A stretch of DNA of 26,468 nt from a virus: the IMG/VR virus record IMGVR_UViG_3300030117_000134, positions 1-26,468 of that record; one strand, written 5' to 3'. The notes under the pieces were generated by a model. The model worked only from the letters and a program-made list of their open reading frames with translations, was not told where the DNA came from and did no database searches. Made by a program: the position numbers and the translations under genes. This document shows positions 1 through 6,878 of the stretch, piece by piece. How positions within the stretch are numbered: position 1 is the first letter of the stretch; each line of letters opens with the position of its first letter.

Positions 1-2
1 CG

Positions 3-581
3 GGTACTGTATCGCAACTGGTGGACGCTGCAAGCGGCATTCACGCTAGGCATAACGACTACTACATCCGCACCGTGCGTGCTGACAACAAAGACCCCCT
101 GACACAGTTCCTCAAGGAGCAAGGGGTGTACAGTGAGGCGGACGTAACCAAGCCAGACACAACCACCGTGTTCTCATTTGCAATGCGATCCCCCGATGCT
201 GCTGTCACACGCACAGACATGTCGGCTGTAGAGCAACTAGAGTTGTGGAAAACGTACGCAATTCACTGGTGTGAACATAAACCGTCGGTGACGATCACTG
301 TGAAAGAACACGAGTGGATGCAAGTTGGATCGTGGATATACGATAACTTCGATGTGGCATCGGGTGTCTCGTTCCTTCCTCACACTGATCACTCGTATCA
401 ACAAGCTCCCTATCAGGACATCGAACGAGAAGAGTATCTCGAATGGCAGGAGCGATTCGGTGCGTTCAAGATAGACTGGGATGCGCTATCTGAATACGAA
501 AAGGAAGATAATACATCTGGCTCTCGTGAGCTTGCGTGTACGGCAGACTCGTGTGAGGTGGTTGACCTCAATGCCGCCTAA
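3..581 (+). CDS. nrdJ: Class II (adenosylcobalamin-dependent) ribonucleotide reductase, C-terminal part
   Basis: This is the 3' end of a gene that begins left of the window; the frame is open from base 3, so the GTG at 21 is probably not the start. The product reduces ribonucleotides to deoxyribonucleotides using vitamin B12 and supplies dNTPs for phage DNA synthesis. The visible part has blocks I recognise from monomeric class II enzymes: SGIHARHNDYYIRTVR near the start, KPSVTITV, and VGSWIYDNFDVASGVSFLP. The tail carries a Cys pair spaced C-x4-C (CTADSC), the thiol shuttle that re-reduces the active site in the Lactobacillus leichmannii type enzyme. Class II enzymes are common in marine phages because they need neither a second subunit nor oxygen. 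The stop codon overlaps the next ORF by 11 bases. The family call is strong; the N-terminal part, including the catalytic Cys loop, is not visible. Confidence 0.9.
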   Translation, partial: GTVSQLVDAASGIHARHNDYYIRTVRADNKDPLTQFLKEQGVYSEADVTKPDTTTVFSFAMRSPDAAVTRTDMSAVEQLELWKTYAIHWCEHKPSVTITVKEHEWMQVGSWIYDNFDVASGVSFLPHTDHSYQQAPYQDIEREEYLEWQERFGAFKIDWDALSEYEKEDNTSGSRELACTADSCEVVDLNAA

Positions 582-702
582 GAAGGAAACGCGTCCCATA
601 TGGAAGCAGGGGAAGGGGTGGATTCAATACGATCCGCCCCGGAACCACCCCTGTTACGAAGAGTGGAGAAAGCTCGTTGATCGAAGTAAAGATAACGCCT
701 GA
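571..702 (+). CDS. Small hypothetical protein (43 aa)
   Basis: A 43-residue basic ORF with no recognised family. I chose the ATG at 571 rather than the upstream in-frame ATG at 481, because 481 lies deep inside nrdJ, while 571 has a purine-rich GAGGTGG about 9 bases upstream. It overlaps the end of nrdJ by 11 bases and the start of the nuclease-like gene by 26 bases, as expected for a translationally coupled phage cassette. The sequence has a basic start (MPPKKETRP) and several Trp and Pro residues (IWKQGKGWIQYDPPRNHPCYEEW). That composition looks like a real small protein rather than a shadow frame. Function unknown. Confidence 0.55.
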   Translation: MPPKKETRPIWKQGKGWIQYDPPRNHPCYEEWRKLVDRSKDNA

Positions 703-1147
703 ACTAGTAAAGCGTGCAGAAAAAAAGGTTGCCCACGTAGGCATCCTAGAGGGCAGTATAACGGGCAGCACGAGTCATGTGGTAGGGGCGCTAGGGGAGC
801 TTATCGTAAGCGACCTCACGGGCGCTCTAGAGGCGAATAACAGGCATTACGATTTGCTGCTAGGCGACAAGCGCATCGACGTAAAGACAAAGCGGTGTAA
901 TACGAAGCCTCGACCACACTACGATTGTACGATACCCGCACACGGAACGAAGCAAGACTGTGACTCGTACGTATTCGTACGCATCAAGATCGACGGCTCG
1001 AAGGCGTGGATTCTGGGAGAAATAGATAAGCGTGCATTTTACCGCAATGCGAAGTTCTATCGTCGTGGTGATATCGATCCGGACAACGGATTCGTATTTA
1101 AGGCAGACTGTTACAACCTGCCAATAGAGGAGTTAAATAATGTATAA
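677..1147 (+). CDS. PD-(D/E)XK-type nuclease-like protein
   Basis: A 156-aa protein with the signature of the restriction-endonuclease-like fold: a helix Glu (GALGELIV, E41), a strand Asp (HYDLLLG, D59) and a strand D-x-K (RIDVKTK, D68 and K70), then a beta strand in DCDSYVFVRIK (about 94-104). In this superfamily these acidic residues bind Mg2+ and the Lys assists phosphodiester cleavage. The C-terminal half (WILGEIDKRAFYRNAKFY, about 111-128) looks like a substrate- or DNA-contacting extension. The start is TTG at 677, supported by GGAGA seven bases upstream. Position beside nrdJ suggests a role in host DNA breakdown, recombination or DNA processing; the substrate cannot be told. Superfamily assignment rests on motifs only. 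Confidence 0.65.
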   Translation: MIEVKITPELVKRAEKKVAHVGILEGSITGSTSHVVGALGELIVSDLTGALEANNRHYDLLLGDKRIDVKTKRCNTKPRPHYDCTIPAHGTKQDCDSYVFVRIKIDGSKAWILGEIDKRAFYRNAKFYRRGDIDPDNGFVFKADCYNLPIEELNNV

Positions 1148-1349
1148 GGCACTAGTGATAGTGTGTTCTTTTTATTTACCGGACGGACCCTGTATGAATT
1201 TCGAAGACGAGTGGGGGCCGTATCGGACAGAAGAACTTTGTGAAGAGCGGGTTATGAAGATGTCAGAGATGATACTTCAGATGCCTAAGCCTCTTCCACC
1301 ACCGCACGCGTATTCGTACAAGTGCGAAATAGTAGGAGAACAGCTATGA
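1140..1349 (+). CDS. Small hypothetical protein with hydrophobic N-terminus (69 aa)
   Basis: The N-terminus MYKALVIVCSFYLPDG is a short hydrophobic stretch after a single Lys, like a weak signal peptide or membrane anchor. The rest is acidic with Cys residues and a Pro-rich stretch (MPKPLPPPH) before a final Y-x-Y-K-C. The ATG lies inside the end of the nuclease-like gene (overlap of eight bases) and the stop overlaps the next ATG (ATGA), so it is a coupled member of the same operon. The layout (hydrophobic start, an aromatic-Arg-x4-Cys segment, a C-terminal Tyr/Cys element) resembles the 62-aa protein at 26213-26401. No known function; a secreted or periplasmic small protein is possible. Confidence 0.6.
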   Translation: MYKALVIVCSFYLPDGPCMNFEDEWGPYRTEELCEERVMKMSEMILQMPKPLPPPHAYSYKCEIVGEQL

Positions 1350-1555
1350 AAGCACAGCTATTTTCTTTGACGGCACACCTACGGCAAGATGGTAACGTCG
1401 AACTCAACAAGGAGTCGGTGCGTCCGGAAGACCTAGAAAAAGAAATGGACACGGGAGTGCCTGACTATGAGGGCACACACTCCATCGTGTCCTTATTACG
1501 TTACTTAAATTTATCTGCTGACGAGATTATAAACAAGTCGACAAGATACGTTTAA
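1346..1555 (+). CDS. Small hypothetical protein (69 aa)
   Basis: No family recognised. The ATG at 1346 is preferred over the GTG at 1322 because it has a GGAG ribosome-binding site just upstream and overlaps the previous stop as ATGA. The protein is soluble and acidic in the middle (RPEDLEKEMDTGVPDYEG, about 26-43) with a likely C-terminal helix (SIVSLLRYLNLSADEIINKS). It is the last rightward gene. Its TAA stop shares the TTAA tetranucleotide with the stop of the converging leftward gene, so there is no room for a conventional terminator between them. Confidence 0.55.
   Translation: MKAQLFSLTAHLRQDGNVELNKESVRPEDLEKEMDTGVPDYEGTHSIVSLLRYLNLSADEIINKSTRYV
1552..1555. other. Convergent gene junction with shared TTAA stop
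   Basis: The palindrome TTAA gives TAA at 1553-1555 on the plus strand (end of the 69-aa gene) and TAA at 1554-1552 on the minus strand (end of the 103-aa gene). It marks the boundary between the rightward metabolic module and the leftward virion module. I saw no hairpin with a T-run within about 100 bases on either side. Confidence 0.85.
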
Positions 1556-1863
1556 CTTTTCTTCGCACCTACGATGCGGTCTGCTGCTGTAGGCTTGGGA
1601 TTATTATCATATCCTGCCTTCACACTCAACATACCAAATGACGTGTTTCCACCTCCGGACATCTGCATCGGTGCCACCGGTGACATAGCCGTCTGTTGTT
1701 GACGCTTACGCTGTGTGTTTTGTTGCGTCGGGCTTGCGGACATCATTCCGCCAGCGGACGCTTTCTTTCTTTTCTTGGCAGTACCGCCGTACATCATCGG
1801 CTTGCGCTTGGCTGCACCACCATACATCATGGCCTTGCGTTGGCCGTTGTTGTACATTTTCAT
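1552..1863 (-). CDS. Basic Met/Tyr/Gly-rich small protein with internal repeats (103 aa)
   Basis: Last gene of the leftward module, overlapping the upstream 1671-aa gene by one base (start ATG at 1863). The N-terminal 36 residues contain a repeated unit, RKAMMYGGAAK then RKPMMYGGTAK, followed by runs of Lys/Arg (KKRKK). The middle is Gln-rich (TQQNTQRKRQQQT) and the end is Gly/Ser-rich with MSGGGNTSFGM. The strong positive charge and low complexity suggest a disordered nucleic-acid-binding protein, possibly a packaged or DNA-condensing virion component. I know no family with a tested function. Its place right after the presumed internal core genes fits a virion-associated role. Confidence 0.65.
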   Translation of the reverse strand: MKMYNNGQRKAMMYGGAAKRKPMMYGGTAKKRKKASAGGMMSASPTQQNTQRKRQQQTAMSPVAPMQMSGGGNTSFGMLSVKAGYDNNPKPTAADRIVGAKKS

Positions 1864-4800
1864 TAAGAGTCTCCCTCTTTCTCTTTTAGTTTTAACGCTT
1901 CTAAGGCATCGTCTGTCGCTTCCGCCAGAAGGTCTTGATCTATTTGTCCCAAGTAATCCTTTGCGTCTAGACCTAAAGATGCAAATTCTGTTATGACAAA
2001 ATTCACAATCAAGTCTGCCCCCATCTCTATTTCTGCCCTTGTCATGTTTTCAGGATAGTTCAGAAACTGACTCATAAACTTCGCGCCTTCTTTTTCTGAG
2101 GCTGCTAGTTTCATAATATCAATTCCTGCCTGTGTCGCTAGGGCAACTGATAATTCTGCTGCGACGTACTGGGGGCTGACCATGCCGCGACGAAGGTTGA
2201 AGGCACGAGATATCAGCTTGTTCACCCCAAATTCCGCTACAAGATTCTTGATGTTAGGGTCGTACTCTCCCATAGGGGCTTTAGACTTCATCATAAAATA
2301 CTGAGACACATCTCGTAAAAACGATGCGTGATCCGGCCCGAGTATAGACTCTACCTGTTCGAAAGCAGGACCACTCATAATTTTGTACAGGGCTTCTGGT
2401 TGTACAAAAGCCTCTCGTACCTCTTTGTCCCCTCCCATAGGAACGACGCCACCCTTCTTCATCAACCCATCAAGAAGAAGGGTGGCTATGCCGTCGTTGA
2501 TTGCCTTTTCAATCGGAACTTCTCTGCCTCGTAAAGTGACGGTTGTTATGTTCGGATCACCCCCGGTGAGACGCAGACGAACATCTAACGCAAGAGTCTG
2601 CAAGTCATCGGCGGTTCCGGTTTCAAAGTACCTCTGCACAAAAGAGACAGAATTGCGACCGACGCCAGCGGCTTCTGCGATAGCCCTGTTCACTTCGTTT
2701 CGTTTAGGATCGGCTAATCCGGTTACTGTCTTTGTCTGTCGTTCGATTTCCGTCACAATGCGATTAGCGGCTCTTTTGCCTACTGCAAGAGCATCATCAT
2801 CCTGTTCGAAAAGATTTTGCAAGGAGCGAGACTCACTGATCATCCCCTCAAAATCTAACATGCTATGTACAACTGCTCCTTCGATACCCGGATTTACATT
2901 GTTAGGTCCGTTTATGATGCGAATATTAAATGCTGATTCTACATCTCCTACGTTTTCAAGCGAGGGCAGTTTGTCTTGCATATTTAAACCGCCGGTATCT
3001 CGTATGTCCTGTGCAAGTCCCGGAGTGCGACGAGAGCGTTTCGCTGCAGTGTCTAGCTTTCTGGTGACTTCACGCGCCCACCCATCATATATAAATTCTT
3101 GAAGTGTGCTTTGTAGTAAGTCGTACCTTTTTTTACTTGCTGGGTTAGAGAAGTCGAAATAGAGGTTGCCTTGCATATCTTTGTCCGCAAACTCGCCAAA
3201 CAATCTTCTTGCTTGACTGTCTAATTTTGCGAGATCAGTAGCGTCTCCTTTCATCGCATTTCGTATTTGACCGACGAGAGGTATGAGCATCGTTCCCGGC
3301 GTGACATTTCCGTACCCGTAATCTAGAAGTCGAGCGAATACCCCATCTTCAACATCTGCTAAATCATCAAGAACGTCTTCGTAAGGTTCTGCTTCGTCAA
3401 CAGGACGAGGACCGAGTTTTCCAAATTTTTGTGATCTAAGAGTCTTTGTGGCCGGACCCTCCATGCGTTGAAATCTATCGAACCACTGGACTTTATAGTG
3501 ATCCGCACCGGCCTGCCACTCGTCGTAATAGTCTCCTACGTTGTTCTTCACAAGGTTTCGTACATTTGTCGCGTATTGTTTGTAAGCACGAGAAAGTTTC
3601 GGGTCTTTGAGAGATACGGCGTAGTCTCGAAACGCAGCATACACCTCCATGACTTCTCCGGGTGCGGCTTGAAATCCACGGAAGTCGCCCTTCTCCATGA
3701 GATGTAAAGCAACGTCTAATTCTGTAGCCTGAAGAAGCTGTCCTTTTTCAACGTCTAGCCCTGCTTTACGAGACATTTCGATAATTTCGTTATTCATAAA
3801 TGCGTCGTACGTTTCAGGACTCAACGTGCCGCGTATAGAGCGTTTTGCCATCTCGTTGAAAACGTCTAATACTTTCTGACCCATCTGCCCTTTGAAAAAT
3901 TGAGAATCTGTACTGAAGAAGTCTCTGAAACTATCGGGGGTTATGGGTGCATTAGTCGTGGGGTCTTTTGTAAACGCAAGAAGGTCCGTGATCATTCCGC
4001 TTACGTTTACAGTCACACCATCAGCAAGAGCTTTCTTATCGAGGGCACGTAGCGGAGCGCGTGCCTGCTCTCGGGTTTCTGCAGTGAAAGTCATAAGGAC
4101 GCGTTCAGCATCCCTGCTTCTTCCGGCTACATCTGCCTGACGCAGTAGGCGGGTTTCTTTAAGAACCCTAGAGCGTTCCTGTAGCGCTTCTCGTGCCTTA
4201 TCAGAAAGTGCCTTCTGTGCAGCAACCACATCGAGTTCAGGATCGATAATCCGTTTTACGTCAACTCCTAAACTAGTGAGTGCCGTGATTGTGTTTGCTT
4301 TTACATCTTGTGACGGATCAGACAGGGACGTTTCTATTAGGTTGACGACAGTACGATCCATATCTTCCATCTGTAAATCGAAATCGTCTTGGAATCGGAC
4401 AATCGTCGCTTCGAGCGTTTTCATGTAGTCTTCGAGGACTCGTCCATCTTCCGGATTAATATTTTTGTTATCAGCTAACATCTGTCGTAATTTCTTTACA
4501 GACAGTGTAGCAGCGTTTAAACGATCTTTTTGCATTACTGCGAGGTTGCTGGCCTCTCGTATGCCTTCTGTCCCTTGTACTGCCATAGCACTCACACTGC
4601 CCATAGACAAAGCTGAAGCAGAACGCATCCATCCTAAGTCGCTCATTTCAGCGAAAGTTTCGGAGAAAGCTTTGCTTACATTCTCTTGTTCTTTCGGATC
4701 GAATGCACCGACAATTTTCAACTGTAAGTCTTCATACGCTTCCATACTTTCGCGAACCATCTTACGAGACTCGTCATCGAGGCTGTTATTTACAGTCTTT

Positions 4801-6878
4801 AGGTACTTCAGGGCGCGTAATTCTGCGAATGTTAGATTACGCCCTTTAGCTTGTTTTATGAGCTTACGATACGTTCGAAGGTCTCTATCTGTTATAATTC
4901 CGGTGAATAGTTCTGTCGGTTTTTCCGCACCTGCCATTTTAGCAAAGGGATAAGACACGAGACTTGCTGCTGTTTCCAGAACTACTCCCGCCTCTTGCGC
5001 CATGTTACCCGTAGCAGCGTTCGCCCGAGCAAAACCGTAACCTATACCCTTAAGAGTAGGTCGACCTACAGATAGATAGATGAGCGCTCCTATTCCCTCT
5101 GCAGCAAAAACATCTCCTCCTAATGCAGGAGCCATAAAATATCCCGATGCAACTTGAGCGGCTGTCAAGGGCAATCCCTCGACTAGAGTGCTTTTAAGAA
5201 TAGGAGAGCCGTGCATTCGCAGTCGAGCGACGTGTGCGCGTCTCTTCATAGTTTCTATATCCGCAAGAAGTTTCGGAACTTCTAGGTCGTTATCGAAACT
5301 GTATCGCTGTCCTTTTCTATACGATCCTAACCTGTCTGAGGGAACTGTCTTCCCATCCATAACTCTACGTCTATCTAACTCGTTTTGAAGTTTTACGATA
5401 TCATCAGCTATTCTTTGTGTTCCCGCTTCTGCGGCTTCGAAGGCAAGAGTACGCTCCACCCTGCCCCTGTTGAATTTTTTTATTCTCTTACTGCTCTCAA
5501 GTGCTAGAAGTTGCTCACCGAAACTCATAGAGCCGAGTCGTTCGCCAAAGTCATCTCCCACATTTATGTAGCCATCAACCTTCTTACGCAATGATTCTAC
5601 ATATTCTTTATCAGAGGCTTTACGAGCTTTTCCACTTCCGAACAAAACCAACGCGGTGTCAATAGCCGAAACTCCTACCCTCTCACTTGTAGATAGTGTT
5701 CGAACTACTGACGACACGACATCAGAAGCCACGCTTTCATTGACGAGAGGACGTGCTATTTTAGCTGTGCTGCCATCTGCATTTTGTACTTCTATATTCA
5801 AAAGGCGATCTAGACGCTCCGGATCATCCGCAAGTCGTGCCGTGAGTTCTTCTCTAATAATTTCTTGCAGTGTCTGTTGTGCAGTACGTAGACCAAATTC
5901 ATCCGAAAGAACATTTGACCATGTTTTTTCTACAGCATCGCGATAGGGCTTTGCGCCCTGCCACATCTCCTTAATCCCGACGTATCGTGTTTCATATTGT
6001 GTTCCTAACATACTGTTAGAAACTGCCTGTGGCACGTTGGCTATGTTCGCTCCTGTCCATCCGAAACCGGATGCCACAGCAGACGGCACCCAACTGAAAA
6101 TTGCATCACCGGCGAAGTCGAAACCCTCGACAGCGAGGTTACGATAGAGTTTCTCCTCTATGACGTTTATCATGCTGTTTGTTGATACACGGTCCACAAC
6201 GATCTGTTCGAGAAGAGTATAGTCTTCCGGAAGAAGGTCTTGATTGAGAGGAACATTTGCGAACTTACCTGCTACACCCTTACGTATTTCGGATTTAGCG
6301 GCGTACTTCAACTCTTGTGCGCTCATAAGGTTGGGAGACTCGTACGCTTCTTCCGTAGGAGCAAACTTTCCCTCGCGCTCGAATTCGACAATGACTTGCG
6401 AATCCGCTTTACTTTGTTGATACGTGTACTCGTCTAGAAAATCGAGAAGTTGGTTTTCGAAATACTGACGTGTCTCCGGACTTTCATCAGGATTCTTAGA
6501 CTCTTTTACAAAGCTCAACAACTTCGCCTGAGTTACATTAGGCAGAGAGGTTATCTGTCCCCGCTCGATTGCAGTTTTGAACTCATCTATTGTGAGACCG
6601 CGCTGTTGTTGCTCTCGGCTCTGTGCCATGCTGGGGCCGAGTGTACCCTCCGGGGTCAACGCACCTCCGTACGTCTCGTCCTGCCCCGCAATATCTCCCA
6701 CTTCTCCAGTTGCAAACGGGCGAGGATCGATATCGAAGACGCCTCCTCTTTCCGCTGCCTTTCCCGGTGCTGCGGTTATAATAGCCGGATCAGGAATTAC
6801 CTTATCCACGACGCCGACGGCTTGTTCGATGACATTCTTTTCTTCGTCAGGCTTTTCTTGTTTGAGAGCTTCGGCCAT
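1863..6878 (-). CDS. Very large putative internal virion (DNA-ejection) protein, T7 gp16-like by position
   Basis: At 1671 aa this is the largest protein here. By position and size it matches T7 gp16 (1318 aa), the internal core protein ejected with the DNA to span the cell envelope. The N-terminal 100 residues are charged and probably disordered. Moderately hydrophobic, Ala/Gly-rich segments at about 252-290, 380-415 and 568-605 (for example LTAAQVASGYFMAPALGG) could insert in membrane, while the rest is mostly charged and helical. I found no lytic transglycosylase motif like that at the N-terminus of T7 gp16. The gene starts at the ATG overlapping the last base of the 752-aa gene stop and is followed with one-base overlap by the 103-aa gene. 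The virion role is inference from size, composition and order; a polyvalent or enzymatic protein is not excluded. Confidence 0.6.
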   Translation of the reverse strand: MAEALKQEKPDEEKNVIEQAVGVVDKVIPDPAIITAAPGKAAERGGVFDIDPRPFATGEVGDIAGQDETYGGALTPEGTLGPSMAQSREQQQRGLTIDEFKTAIERGQITSLPNVTQAKLLSFVKESKNPDESPETRQYFENQLLDFLDEYTYQQSKADSQVIVEFEREGKFAPTEEAYESPNLMSAQELKYAAKSEIRKGVAGKFANVPLNQDLLPEDYTLLEQIVVDRVSTNSMINVIEEKLYRNLAVEGFDFAGDAIFSWVPSAVASGFGWTGANIANVPQAVSNSMLGTQYETRYVGIKEMWQGAKPYRDAVEKTWSNVLSDEFGLRTAQQTLQEIIREELTARLADDPERLDRLLNIEVQNADGSTAKIARPLVNESVASDVVSSVVRTLSTSERVGVSAIDTALVLFGSGKARKASDKEYVESLRKKVDGYINVGDDFGERLGSMSFGEQLLALESSKRIKKFNRGRVERTLAFEAAEAGTQRIADDIVKLQNELDRRRVMDGKTVPSDRLGSYRKGQRYSFDNDLEVPKLLADIETMKRRAHVARLRMHGSPILKSTLVEGLPLTAAQVASGYFMAPALGGDVFAAEGIGALIYLSVGRPTLKGIGYGFARANAATGNMAQEAGVVLETAASLVSYPFAKMAGAEKPTELFTGIITDRDLRTYRKLIKQAKGRNLTFAELRALKYLKTVNNSLDDESRKMVRESMEAYEDLQLKIVGAFDPKEQENVSKAFSETFAEMSDLGWMRSASALSMGSVSAMAVQGTEGIREASNLAVMQKDRLNAATLSVKKLRQMLADNKNINPEDGRVLEDYMKTLEATIVRFQDDFDLQMEDMDRTVVNLIETSLSDPSQDVKANTITALTSLGVDVKRIIDPELDVVAAQKALSDKAREALQERSRVLKETRLLRQADVAGRSRDAERVLMTFTAETREQARAPLRALDKKALADGVTVNVSGMITDLLAFTKDPTTNAPITPDSFRDFFSTDSQFFKGQMGQKVLDVFNEMAKRSIRGTLSPETYDAFMNNEIIEMSRKAGLDVEKGQLLQATELDVALHLMEKGDFRGFQAAPGEVMEVYAAFRDYAVSLKDPKLSRAYKQYATNVRNLVKNNVGDYYDEWQAGADHYKVQWFDRFQRMEGPATKTLRSQKFGKLGPRPVDEAEPYEDVLDDLADVEDGVFARLLDYGYGNVTPGTMLIPLVGQIRNAMKGDATDLAKLDSQARRLFGEFADKDMQGNLYFDFSNPASKKRYDLLQSTLQEFIYDGWAREVTRKLDTAAKRSRRTPGLAQDIRDTGGLNMQDKLPSLENVGDVESAFNIRIINGPNNVNPGIEGAVVHSMLDFEGMISESRSLQNLFEQDDDALAVGKRAANRIVTEIERQTKTVTGLADPKRNEVNRAIAEAAGVGRNSVSFVQRYFETGTADDLQTLALDVRLRLTGGDPNITTVTLRGREVPIEKAINDGIATLLLDGLMKKGGVVPMGGDKEVREAFVQPEALYKIMSGPAFEQVESILGPDHASFLRDVSQYFMMKSKAPMGEYDPNIKNLVAEFGVNKLISRAFNLRRGMVSPQYVAAELSVALATQAGIDIMKLAASEKEGAKFMSQFLNYPENMTRAEIEMGADLIVNFVITEFASLGLDAKDYLGQIDQDLLAEATDDALEALKLKEKEGDS
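2448..2486. repeat. Perfect 13-bp inverted repeat with 13-base loop
   Basis: The left arm GCCACCCTTCTTC (2448-2460) is exactly complementary to the right arm GAAGAAGGGTGGC (2474-2486), with 13 unpaired bases between. It lies inside the 1671-aa gene at about residues 1465-1477 (ATLLLDGLMKKGG). In mRNA it would form a stable hairpin. No T-run follows on either strand, so it is not a standard intrinsic terminator. Confidence 0.85.

Noticed and set aside
1573-1598. Possible terminator hairpin just left of the convergent junction (CCTAC...GTAGG)
   Set aside because: Only five paired bases with a long loop and no T-run; too weak to call.
2383-3102. 239-aa plus-strand open frame opposite the 1671-aa gene
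   Set aside because: Shadow of the long minus-strand gene; Ser/Arg-rich composition and no family.
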